Both the position numbers and the translations under genes were made by a program. A stretch of DNA of 64,000 bases, taken from positions 17,755,792 to 17,819,791 of the forward strand of contig NC_079511.1 of NCBI RefSeq assembly GCF_000801105.2, read 5' to 3'. This DNA is from Raphanus sativus (taxonomy: Eukaryota; Streptophyta; Magnoliopsida; Brassicales; Brassicaceae). The notes under the pieces were generated by a model that did no database searches, had not been told where the DNA came from, and saw only the letters and a program-made list of their open reading frames with translations. Shown here one piece after another: positions 22,868 through 33,792 of this stretch. Each line of letters begins with the position of its first letter. Position 1 is the first letter of the stretch.

Positions 22868-24209
22868 TGATAGTGCTCAAATTACCCAGTAGAGCTTACT
22901 CTCTCAAATAAAAGGTACAGCTGTGGTACTTAGGGATCGAATCATGGGGAGCTAGGGAACCAATTAAATAAAATCTACTAATCAATCCTAGACAAGGTTG
23001 GTTTATATGATGGAAATAAAAGTAACAATTCCTAAAATGAGCAAGGTAGTTGCTCTAACTAACAATATGATGGGTTGTTTAAATGTGATAAAGAGTGCTA
23101 GACATAGGGTTTCTATTCAGAAATGGAGATTATAATCTCGATAAATGCTTTAACAAGTTGCTTGCATAATACTATAGATCTCAGCCGCTTAACTCAAGTG
23201 AAGTATCACTGGTTAAATAATCTAGATCTCTGGCCTCTGTCGTATTGTCGGCGCAGAAAAAGAGTCGGTCGATATCCTTTTGAGATATCGAGCGATACAT
23301 ATTTCGCAGCGCCGATCGATTCACCTGTCGGGATATCGATCGACGGCTTCTAGATCTGCCTAGGCGCGAGCCGAATATGAACACAAGGTCTCCAGGAGGA
23401 GCTGTCGCTCTTCTCAACGGGAGACAAGCAAGCTCAAATGGATAATTCAAGATAATCAAAGATCCTAGTGATCTATGTTCTAGTTAGCTAATCTAAAACA
23501 AGCATAGGGTGCAATCCATTTGATGAGTACCACAACTTAGCAATTATAGTTTGGGGCTAATCCCACAAACCTATTTGAACCCTAGATCTAACAAGTAGAC
23601 TACTCAGACATAGCTAGACAATTCATAACAATAGATAGATGAAAGAATTGCATAGATAGAATAAAGTAGAAATACAAAAGGAGATTAGAAATCTCTCCAA
23701 TCTCTCAAAACAAATAAAACTCTAGTCTCTCTCTCACACTCTCTGCTTTTCTCTTGAGGGTTGTCAAAAGCTTGCTTCTTTCAAAGGTTGCCGTCAAAAA
23801 ACACTTAACATAAATATTTAAACATTTCCATTAGGTTAAAAACTCGTCAGGGGCAATCTCGTAATTTTGTGAAGTCTTGGTGAAGTAGTCGGCTAAACCA
23901 TTTCGTCTTCGATATCGATCGACAACACTAGATGTGTATCGATCGATTATAATCTTCTAGTACGCGGATCTTCTCAGCTACATCGATCGACAACTCAGGA
24001 TGAGTATCGATCGATTATAATCGCAATGTTGACTTCCGACTTAGTCTTGAATGGTCAATTCGGGTGTATCATCTCTTGCACTCCAAAATGCTCCAAAAAC
24101 ATCACTTTCTCACAAAATGCTCCTGAACCTGAGGCTAGAAAACAGATTAAATATATAATAAAATACTAGTATACTATGGTTAAAAACGGGTAAAATCCAT
24201 GGTATATCA
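22868..24209 (-). repeat. 5' LTR of M2 (1342 bp)
   Basis: Minus strand TGATATACCATGGATTTTAC at 24209 to GCACTATCA at 22868. Same ends and motif layout as 14831-16178. Confidence 0.92.
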
Positions 24210-25600
24210 ACGTCCCAGATAACCACCACGTCACCATGACAGAGAATACGATTCCTCAACGTTTTCATCCACATGGAAACTCTCCATCGATCGATATGGT
24301 TTCATCACCATCGATCGACATCGAGTTGGCCAGATCGATCGACAACGCAACAGCCAGATCGACCGACAGACGTATTGAGTTTGGACGACGTGCCTTTGAT
24401 ACCAATGGATCCCGAAAATTCAGATGGGAAGAGAAGGACAAATTTGGTGTCCACAGAGATGAATTTGGACATGCTAGGGGAGTTGATGGTGATATCATCC
24501 CTGTCACCAAAGAGCACATAAGGAAAATCCTGGAGAAAGCATCTCTTTTTCAGAAGAGTTCCTTACGCCTTCCAGAACATGCACGCCTTTACCATGCATA
24601 CAGACCAGCACCAGTACCCTACAGCAAGGAGGAGATAGATGATATGGTGACTGATATATTGGGAGCTCAGGCACACCTGGAGGAAGATATCCACACATTG
24701 GTGGAAGATACCTACCAGCCATTGGATCACAGCTATGAAGCTCTTCAAAGTGATATGGCAGTGCTAAGGATGAAGATTGAGAGCATTAGGAACATGCTTG
24801 AGAAGGAAGCTATGCCACCAGTATCGATCGACACAGTACATACACCATCGATCGATATCGGCTAGATGACATCCAACACCCAACGACAATGTTCATCACC
24901 TAAAAGAGATGAATGGGAGATTGCTTACATCAACACACGGATTGGAGACGTCTACAGCCCTCTCAACAACAATGTCGAATGGTTAAGCAAAAGAATTGAT
25001 CTTCTACAGAAAGATTTGGAAACAATTCGTGAGAAAGGTCAACCTCAGAATCATAACATAACATCGATCGACACTCGTACATCCATATCGATCGACATTG
25101 AGCTATACGAAGCTATGGATGCTATGGAAGAGAGGTTCAACAAGCGATGTGATGACATTGATGACCCTCTCAACGATAGAGTGACCAACCTGTGCTTGGC
25201 TACTGGTCTACTAAAGAACGAGGTACTCGCTATTCAGAGAATTCTAGAGTATTAACGTCAGCATTCAGAATCACTCGACACAGGTATAACTGGATCGACC
25301 GACATAACTCCCAGCGAAACAACCGACACACACATTGTAACATCGATCGACACCGAGTCTTTGACAGAGAGCTATCAAAATACGCCTACAACACCATCTA
25401 CAGGAATGAAGGCAGCATTGAACTACTTGAAAGGGGTCTGAGGAACATCACAGATGCCACCCTCAAGATGGATGAGAAACAGTTCAGAAGTGATGATGCC
25501 ACAAGAAGCTTCATTCCCACATGGTTTAATAGGAGAAGACACGAAATTGATGCTTGTTGTCCAACAAGTAGCAGTTTCTGCACCAACTAGCTCACACCAC
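24210..25600 (+). pseudogene. P1 C-terminal region, second part
   Basis: Resumes P1 coding after M2. The right copy of the duplication is 24210-24214. Open 24236-24865: many SID motifs, the second repeat copy (DKFGVHRDEFGHARGVDG, about 24430-24520), then helical segments. TAG at 24863. Open again to 25252 with MEERFNKRCDDIDDPLND, then TAA. The last part (to 25590) reads differently from M2 and E5, apart from RSDDATR. P1 lacks about 100 codons between two SID motifs near 25065, present in the relatives. Confidence 0.75.
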
Positions 25601-25627
25601 CAAAGTCAAGCTAAATGACTATAACAA

Positions 25628-25652
25628 AGCGCTGAGTGGAAGGCAACCCACT
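25628..25652 (+). promoter_or_regulatory. post-ORF hairpin of P1
   Basis: AGCGCT (25628-25633), then AGTGGA-AGGCAA-CCCACT (25635-25652), one mismatch in the stem. Equivalent to 2388-2414, 17388-17405 and 63244-63268. Confidence 0.6.
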
Positions 25653-26905
25653 ATTAGGTTTTATTTTAAACTTTTCTACATTTTTACTATTTATTTTCGC
25701 ATTGGTTTTTGCAGATTTTTAAGATCCAAGTAGAACGATGATCCCATCGACCGACACAACCAAGTCGTATCGCTCGACACAACACCACCATCACTAACGA
25801 TCGACGTATCTCTATATGTATCGATCGACGCCATCGCGGTCAGGTTTAGTCGTTCTTATTTGTTAAATTGAGTACTTATAATTTATTTCTTCACTTAACT
25901 CCCACTGTGTTACACTGGGACAGTGTAAATTAAGTCCGGGGGAGGTTTACTGATATGTGTTTTTATTTTGATTTTTATTTAAAAGTGTTTTCAAATTATT
26001 TTTCGCATAAGTACTAAAATTGGGACATTGATATTGATTTATACTTGATTATCTTACCACTCTTTAGCACCATTCTAGATTTACTGATTACAGATAGTAC
26101 TAAAGATGCTAAAGTGGATCAACCTGTCATCTATACACACTTGCCTAGATTATTTGAAGGAACCAAAGCTGACCTCCAACACTAATACTGACTTTGTTTG
26201 CTTGTCTTCGGGCTTGGTATACATTGGATCGGAATCCTCTTGCAAGTCTGGAAGGTAAAAAGTCTATGTTTCTGGTTCCTGTCCTTCTCTCTCTCCGGCA
26301 TCTCAAAGATCTAAGTTAAAGTTATAAAAGATTGATATGACTTCTTGAGAGGCAGAGGGGTAGGAGTTTCTCCTGGGACCCCATTATTCTAAATCTCAGG
26401 GATGATCACACATTGTGGAAACGAGGGATAGGTAAATTACCTGTGACCCCATTATTCGCTACACTTTTCCAAAAATGTATGAGTTAAAATTGCAATGTCA
26501 ATGAGATAGACTAGATGACCTTTGTTGGCATCAAAACCTATTGAAATTGAAACTAATAAGATATCCAGAGAAAAGAGATGAGGGGGGAAAGGGATCAGAG
26601 AAGACTACCTGTGTATTCAGATACTTGTTTGAGTTGAATCCATGTGTCCTTTGATCGATACTCCCAAGGTAAAGCCTGCAGTTTTATTTTATGTTAAGAA
26701 ATGAGGTTAGTAGAGGGGAATGTCAGATAAGATTTGCTAAATTGTGAACTAGATGAATTTGGTTGTTAAGGTAGGATAATGCATAACGAACTTCTCTGAT
26801 TAGGATGTTTAGACATGAATTGCGAATCCATAGAGTGATGACTTCAATGTTTTAAATCTTTGAGTCCCGACTATTTTCAAACTTTTTCCAAAGACTACTG
26901 AGTTT
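25653..26905 (+). other. 3' non-coding region of P1 with RGA hairpin and G-run
   Basis: No coding frame. Contains SID-type motifs at 25745-25830, the perfect hairpin TTACACTG-GGA-CAGTGTAA (25910-25928) followed by AAGTCCGGGGGAGG (25932-25945), then 0.95 kb conserved with M2 and E5. Confidence 0.65.
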
Positions 26906-26942
26906 TTGCTTGAGGACAAGCAAAGGAGTAAGTCTGGGGGAG
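26906..26942 (+). promoter_or_regulatory. AGGA-loop hairpin and terminal polypurine tract of P1
   Basis: TTGCTTG-AGGA-CAAGCAA (26906-26923), a perfect 7-bp stem, then AAGTCTGGGGGAG (26930-26942). The next sequence begins TGATGTCTTGC, not the SID LTR start. Confidence 0.85.
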
Positions 26943-26943
26943 T

Positions 26944-27945
26944 TGATGTCTTGCATATTTCCATTGTTTTATCTTCATATCCATATGCATTTTGATCATC
27001 TAGAATAGGATTTAGGCATGTTTAGGTTGCATTTTGCATACATAAGTCTTTATCAGGTATTGGAGTACCGCATGGAGTTCTTGGAGACGTTTAGGATGCA
27101 ATTGTGGCTCAAAAGAGGCGAAATAAGTGATCATGGATCGAGCAGGACCACAGCGACCGGACCACAGCGACCCCTCCTGGTCGCTGTGACTTCACCAGCC
27201 GAAGCGACCCATACCCAAGCCCCTCGCTCGTGCTCTTCCGGAGCGACCTAGTGGAGCGGCTCTCCCTCCTCGCTGTGACGACAGCCCCTGGAGCGACCCC
27301 GTGCCAGCGACCCCGGCTGCCCGCTCGTCTTCTCCGCAGCGACCATCTGGAGCGACTCCGCCTGGTCGCTCCGTACCCGCTCCAGCTCAAAGTTTAGCAC
27401 TTTCCAGGGGCATTTTAGTCTTTTTGTATGCACGTTTTACTTTTTTAAAACCTAAGTTTAAGTATTCTGTAAGCCATTGGAGGCTGGATTATCCTTTGTT
27501 ACTTGGTAAACATCAAAACTATTGAAGATCAATCTCTTTTTGGATCATTGATCCTTGTTCTTATTTTGTTTCTTATTGATTTCTGTTATTTCATCTCTGT
27601 TTATGATAAATCTGAAATCCAATAAGGGTATAAGAATGATCATGAACCATAGTGAATAATCTACCATTGAATTCATGGGTTAGGAAGATTAAGGGTGATT
27701 AGGTTAGTTTTAGGATGTTTTAGTATAAATCAAACCTTATTCCTTGCTAGGAGAGTATTCTTAATGCATTTGCTAAGTTGGCCTCTCAAAAGTTGATCTC
27801 TAGACATCTCCCACCCACAAGGTGTTCGATGATATGTCTGAGTCAACTCTCCTAAGCTCTTAACATACTTTACCAAAGACATTTGTTGTTAAGGGTGTTA
27901 AGATAGCCAATAGACTTGTTATTAATGATTGCTTTTATATTATTT
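26944..27945 (+). repeat. LTR start of another family (probably F2), truncated
   Basis: Begins TGATGTCTTGCATATTTCC one base after the P1 polypurine tract. It is unlike SID LTRs. A GC-rich block at 27135-27390 is full of AGCGACC and GGTCGCT; the same motif cluster appears at 41790-41940 inside F2, which is why I assign it to F2. It is cut at 27945 by the tandem array. Either F2 or a solo LTR lies here, or P1 has a swapped 3' LTR. Confidence 0.6.
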
Positions 27946-29300
27946 AACCGACCGCGGCCCACAGTCATTCGGATCACCGCGCGACAGCCCAAAGTCCTTC
28001 GGGTCACTGTCACATTACACCATCGTGTAATCACTCAGCCCTAGGCCATGATCCCGTCTCTCTGAGTCTTCCCGATCCAGCGAATAAAGAGTTTCCTTAA
28101 ACCCGCTAAATACGAGGCAGCGAGGAAACACTAATCAACCCTAAATAAGCCTAGTATGGGCGGGTTACGCACATACTGTCGGCATACTCACAATCCTATC
28201 CTAGACTCTCGACTCTACGACACTAATAACTAGTACCAGTAGGCCTATATGGCGTAGGATCCCAAGTACTAATATCTAAGAATATAAACAGCAATATCAT
28301 AACTAATCAAATTAACCGGTTAGTCACTCTCGTACCAAGAGCAGACTAACCTCAATCAACAATATTAACAAGCATTATATCTATCAGGTAAACTACTCAA
28401 TCAAACCGTTACCCAGATAGTTAAGCCTCCTGCTATGAAACTATCTTTAAAGATAACGGGAACCTGCACTCAACCAAATAACCAAGCAAGAATAGAAAAC
28501 ATGATGCAACCTAGCCCTAGTCCTAGTCAGGTTATTAACTCAGTCTTAATTCCTTTCATCTCAGCTTAGCCCGTCCAATTCATTAATAAAACCCTAAGGA
28601 CGCTACCATGCAATAGCGTTATCTAATCTAATCTAAATGCGACTCGATCTAACCTAAGTTCCAAGTGTAACTCAAACAAAACCAACTCACAAAACTATCC
28701 TGAATTCCAAGTGGAATTCAAACAAGCCAACTCACAAAACTATCCTAAATTCCAAGTGGAATTCAAACAAGCCAACTCACATTGTTCTTTGCCGATAAGC
28801 AGGTGGTTGATCGGAGAGAACTTAGCCAAAACCCAACCTCAACATCTTGAATGGATTGGACTTGACTGATCTTGTCTTGGGCAGAACCTTCCCTGATACT
28901 GGTCTGGACAGAACTCAACTCGAGCAGAATCTCCCTTAGCTGCTGGACGATCTCTTCAAACTTTCGGCAGAGTATCGAGCTTCAGATCTTCAACTGAACT
29001 GAACCCATGGATCTGAACTAACCTTGGACAGCACCTCCACTTGATCACCAGAGAATATGACTTGCTTGGACGGATTGGTTTGGACAGAGCTTTCCCTCGG
29101 CACTCACTCGAAATCAGTAGAGAATCTGATCTCGGAAACTCTCTAAAACGCTCGACCAATCTTCTATTTCCTCTGAACCATGTTGAGTTTGAAATGATCA
29201 AAACTCAACATTCCTCCTCATCCTTTGATTCCCCAAAAGCTTGGCTTCAAACTCGGACTTTGTCGATCTCGACCATTTTACCCCAAAGGACGGGTTATCA
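27946..29300 (-). repeat. array LTR 1 (partial)
   Basis: Corresponds to 31418-32833 of LTR 2; its element-strand 3' 1.1 kb is missing at the junction with the F2 LTR. Ends GGGTTATCA at 29300. Contains about three copies of the 45-bp repeat (28650-28790). Confidence 0.85.
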
Positions 29301-30273
29301 CATTGTCCCCCCCCTTAATAGAATTCGTCCTCGAATTCTTAAGTGTGCAACTGCTCAGCTTCCTGACTTTCTCCGCTTTGATGACAATCTCTCCTTGGAT
29401 CACTTCGTCTTGCGGTCTTGATCACTTGATGTGCTTCTTCGTCGGCTCGCCTCTGATGTCTCTTTTCGATTTCTTTGGTCTCCATCCTTAATTCTTTATT
29501 CTGAAATCGCTCCATCTGGATGCCTTTCCAAACATTGCCCTCGGCCTTGAATCCTTTCTTTTCTTCACTTCATGATCTCCCATGCTTAACTCATTCTCAG
29601 CTTGTCTTCATATCGGTTTACCTTGTCCATCAATGTTGCTTGAGTGTCCTCTTCAAGGTATCAATACTCGTCTCTATCTCTCTTCAATGGAATGAACACT
29701 GCGTCATCTTGCTTTGCCTCCGCCACAGCACTGATTTCCCATGATACTATCCTTTCCTTCAGATAGATCATTCTTGCTCATGATACCCAGATACAGCTGA
29801 AGTATTTTTCCAGCGAAGTCTCGCTTCTTTCAGCTGTCCAGTCCATACCCTTGTCCAGTCCATACCATTGTCCAGTCCTCCGAACCATCTTCACCCTATC
29901 TCTTCGGCTTTGGGTTTTTGGCCTTGAACTCCTTTCACTTTAAGGTTTCCACCATTAAAGTGCCGATCAAGGAACACAATTATAAGCTGCAACTCAATAG
30001 AACACTTCACACGCAAGTTAGTCAACAACTAACCCAACAAACACAAACAAAGCAACCTAACCGCAAGCTAACCAAACAACCTAGCAATTCTAACCAGCAA
30101 CCTAACAATTCTAGACTCCACTACCTAATCCTAATTCCTAAAACAATAAATCCTATCGCTGGACGTGACCGGTTTCCCTAATGCCTTTGTGACTCATTTT
30201 GACTCGAAAAATATTTGAAAACCGATTAAATCATGAGTTCTGGAAGCATGAACGTAACCATGCTCTGATACCA
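29301..30273 (-). other. array internal domain 1 with primer site and polypurine tract
   Basis: Primer site TGGTATCAGAGCA (complement of 30261-30273), initiator tRNA-Met type, separated from LTR 2 by CACC. Then about 0.93 kb with only short unconvincing frames. At the other end: hairpin GAATTCG-AGGA-CGAATTC (29322-29339) and AAGGGGGGGGG (29310-29319). No gag or pol motif found on either strand. Confidence 0.8.
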
Positions 30274-32035
30274 CCACTGTAACACCCTCGAACCGTCCTA
30301 GACATAGGTCGAACCACCGGCCAACAATCAAACAAGAACATGACCGACGGAGCGACCAACGCCAAGGGTTGGAGATGAAAGGCCAACCGGCCAGCCAACA
30401 ATCAAACAAGAACATGACTGACCGTCCAACCCAACACCACGGTCCGGAAGCGCTACTTGACGGGCTAGGGACAATCCGGTCATAGTCACAAAATTTACTC
30501 CACGACTTAGACCAGTTCATCCACTAACTCGTCCCGCTAACTCAAGGCATAAGGCTTTGCAACCCGTATCTAGAGTTAATGGTTTCCGTTAGATCGAGGC
30601 CTAAGGCTTTTCAACCCGTACAACGACCTAACGTTGTGTTAGACCGGACTAGTCAAATATCAGAATACTCATGAAGCGCATATAAAACAATTACTTTATT
30701 GATTTAAGAAATATTCATACATTGAATAATTCAAGACTGGGCCGGCCTAATGCCAAATCAAGTCAACTAAACATAAATCAAATACCGTTTACAAAAGGCA
30801 TGCAAATCTACACCGGTTGTCCGAACGTCCAGCACCAAGCTATCTGATCGTCCTACTAAAGAAACCTGCAAAAAGGACAACGGAGATTGATGAGTAACCT
30901 AATGTTACTCAGTGAGCTGGCTACCTCTACCCCAACCTAGAACTAACCCAGACAACCCAAAATAACAATCAGTTTAGCCTTAGCAAGAAATCTAAACTAA
31001 GGCTAAGCAAACCGTTACTAAGTTAAGTGTGGCCTCTTGCCTTGATCTAACTTCAAGTAACGGGACCCTGCATGAAAACAAGTCAACAACCAATATCCAA
31101 TCAACAATCACAAACTACTATCTAATCAACCGGTTACTAAGTTAGCCTTGGCCTCCTGCAATGATCTAACTTCAAGTAACAGGAACTAGCAAGCAAATCA
31201 ATCAACCACAAGCACAATAACAAGATACTAATACTACGACTTGATCTAACACGTGACATCGTATATCAGTGCTACACTAACTCGAGTGTTCCACAATCCT
31301 CTACGACACTCTAATAAAACACAACACTCTAACCCGGGAAAGGGTGATTTCGTGTTCATCCCCAATATCGGCAACATCCTAACTTCCTACCACAAAGGCC
31401 AGAAGAGAGGAACTTTCAACCGACCGCGGCCCACAGTCATTCGGGTCACCGCGCGACAGCCCACAGTCCTTCGGGTCACTGTCACATTACACCATCGTGT
31501 AATCACTCAGCCCTAGGCCATGATCCCGTCTCTCTGAGTCTTCCCGATCCAGCGAATAAGGGGTTTCCTCAAACCCGCTAAATACGAGGCAGCGAGAAAA
31601 CACTAATCAACCCTAAATAAGCCTAGTATGGGCGGGTTACGCACATACTGTCGGCATACTCACAATCCTATCCTAGACTCTCGACTCTACGACACTAACA
31701 ACTAGTACCAGTAATCCGGCCTATATGGCGTAGGATCCCAAGTACTAATATCTAAGAATATAAACAGCAATATCATAACTAATCAAATCAACCAGTTAGT
31801 CACTCCCGTACCAAGAGCTGACTAACCTCAATCAACAAGATTAACAAGCATTATATCTATCAGGTAAACTACTCAATCAAACCGTTACCCAGATAGTTAA
31901 GCCTCCTGCTATGAAACTATCTTTAAAGATAACGGGAACCTGCACTCAACCTAATAACCAAGCAAGAATAGAAAACATGATGCAACCTAGCCCTAGTCCT
32001 AGTCATGTTATTAACTCAGTCTTAATTCCTTTCAT

Positions 32036-32061
32036 CTCAGCTTAGCCCGTGCTAAGCTGAG
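32036..32061. repeat. hairpin in array LTR 2
   Basis: CTCAGCTTAGC-CCGT-GCTAAGCTGAG, perfect 11-bp arms. Present again at 36867-36892 in LTR 3; in LTR 1 (about 28558) the second arm is missing. Confidence 0.85.
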
Positions 32062-32144
32062 TCCAATTCATTAATAAAAACCTAAGGACTCTACCATGCA
32101 ATAGCGTTATCTAATCTAATCTAAATGCGACTTGATCTAACCTA

Positions 32145-32325
32145 AGTTCCAAGTGGAACTCAAACAAAACCAACTCACAAAACTATCCTGAATTCCAAGT
32201 GGAATTCAAAACAAGCCAACTCACAAAACTATCCTAAATTCCAAGTGGAATTCAAACAAGCCAACTCACAAAACTATCCTAAATTCCAAGTGGAATTCAA
32301 ACAAGCCAACTCACAGTGTTCTTTG
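32145..32325. repeat. 45-bp tandem repeat in array LTR 2
   Basis: About four copies, each with the palindrome-like GAATTCCA-AG-TGGAATTC or a variant. Equivalent arrays at 28650-28790 (three copies) and 36975-37145 (four). Confidence 0.85.
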
Positions 32326-32833
32326 CCGATAAGCAGGTGGTTGATCGGAGAGAACTTAGCCAAAACCCAACCTCGGCATCTTGAATGGACTGGACTTGAC
32401 TGATCTTGACTTGGGCAGAACCTTCCCTGATACTAGTCTGGACAGAACTCAACTCGAGCAGAACCTCCCCTAGCTGCTGGACGATCTCTTCAGACTTTCG
32501 GCAGAGTATCGAGCTTCAGATCTTCAACTGAAATGAACCCATGGATCTGAACTAACCTTGGACAGCATCTCCACTTGATCACCAGAGAATATGACTTGCT
32601 TGGACGGATTGGTTTGGACAGAGCCTTTCCTAGGCACTCACTTGAAATCAGTAGAGAATCTGATCTCGGAAACTCTCTAAAACGCTCGACCAATCTTCTA
32701 TTTTCTCTGAACCATGTTGAGTTTGAAATGATCAAAACTCAACATTCCTCCTCATCCTTTGATTCCCAAAAGCTTGGCCTCAAAATCGGACTATGTCGAT
32801 CTCGACCATTTTACCCCAAAGGGCGGGTTATCA

Positions 32834-33788
32834 CATTCTCCCCCACTTAATAGAATTCGTCCTCGAATTCTTAAGTATGCAACTGCTCAGCTTCATGACT
32901 TTCTCCGCTTTGATGACAATCTCTCCTTGGATCACTTCGTCTCGCGGTCTTGATCACTTGATGTGCTTCTTCGTCGGCTCGCCTCTGATGTCTCTTTTCG
33001 AGTTCTTTGGTCTCCATCCTGAATTCTGATTCTGAAATCGCTCCATCTGGATGCCTTTCCAAAAATTGCCCTCGGCCTTGAATCCTTTCTTTTCTTCACT
33101 TCATGATTTCCCATGCTTAACTCATTCTCAGCTTGTCTTCATATCAGTTTACCTTGTCCATCAATGTTCTTTTGAGTGTCCTCCTCAAGGTATCAATACT
33201 CGTCTCTATCTCTCTTCAATGGAATGATCACTGCGTCATCTTGCTTTGCCTCTGCCATAGCACTGATTTCCCATGATAGTATCGTTTCCTTCAGATAGAT
33301 CATTCTTGCTCCTGATACCCAGATACTGCTGAAGTATTTTTTCAGCGAAGTCTCGCTTCTTTCAGCTGTCCAGTCCATACCACTGTCCAGTCCTCCGAAC
33401 CATCTTCACCCTATCTCTTCGGCTTTGGGTTTTTGGCCTTGAACTCCTTTCACTTTAAGGTTTCCACCATTAAAGTGCCGATCAACGAAAACACTTACAA
33501 GCTGCAACTCAATAGAACACTTCACACGCAAGTTAGTCAACAACTAACCCAACAAACACAAACAAAGCAACCTAACCGCAAGCTAACCAAACAACCTAGC
33601 AATTCTAACCAGCAACCTAACAATTCTAGACTCCACTACCTAATCCTAATTCCTAAAAAAATAAATCCTATCGCTGGACGTGACCGGTTTTCCTAATGCC
33701 TTTTGTGACTCATTTTGACTCAAAAATATTTGAAAACCGATTAAATCGTGAGTTCCGGAAGCATGGACGTAACCATGCTCTGATACCA
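32834..33788 (-). other. array internal domain 2
   Basis: Near-copy of internal domain 1: primer site TGGTATCAGAGCA (complement of 33776-33788), AGGA-loop hairpin at 32853-32870, polypurine tract AAGTGGGGGAGAATG (32834-32848). No coding content recognised. Confidence 0.82.
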
Positions 33789-33792
33789 CCAC

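Larger units (their letters stand above)
14831..24209 (-). mobile_element. Element M2: complete SID-family element nested in P1
   Basis: Complete 9,379-bp minus-strand element: 5' LTR 22868-24209, primer site, gag, protease, long C-terminal region, post-ORF hairpin, RGA hairpin with G-run, AGGA hairpin and polypurine tract, and 3' LTR 14831-16178, flanked by ACGTC duplications. There is no RT, RNase H or integrase in 9.4 kb, so it must have moved with enzymes supplied by a related element. It inserted into P1 after P1 was in place. Confidence 0.93.
10018..26942 (+). mobile_element. Element P1: SID-family element, interrupted by M2
   Basis: Plus-strand element: 5'-truncated LTR (10018-11015), tRNA-Asp primer site, gag, protease, long C-terminal region (split at 14830/24210 by M2), post-ORF hairpin, RGA hairpin with G-run, AGGA hairpin and polypurine tract ending at 26942. 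Without M2 it is about 7.5 kb. No RT, RNase H or integrase. Its 3' side is followed by an LTR of a different type (F2) rather than its own. Confidence 0.85.
30278..32833 (-). repeat. array LTR 2 (2556 bp, complete)
   Basis: Plus strand TGTAACACCCTCG at 30278 to GGGTTATCA at 32833. Contains four copies of a 45-bp repeat (32145-32325), an 11-bp-arm hairpin at 32036-32061 and a GC-rich block with small inverted repeats (31418-31500). Confidence 0.88.

Noticed and set aside
14831..24209. Possibility that TCGATCGA clusters are a CRISPR-like or tandem repeat array
   Set aside because: Spacing is irregular, spacers are coding and shared between copies, and the setting is a plant retrotransposon.
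27109..27390. Arg/Ser-rich minus-strand frame in the GC-rich island
   Set aside because: Product of the AGCGACC/GGTCGCT motif repeats; not a protein-coding signal.
28000..28140. tRNA-like or small RNA gene in the GC-rich part of the array LTR
   Set aside because: Short inverted repeats are present but no cloverleaf or internal Pol III promoter boxes could be recognised.
29918..30181. An 87-codon open frame in the array internal domain, repeated at 33433-33696
   Set aside because: Repeated because the DNA is duplicated; low-complexity Q/N/T-rich product, no homology to gag or pol, and on the strand opposite to the element.
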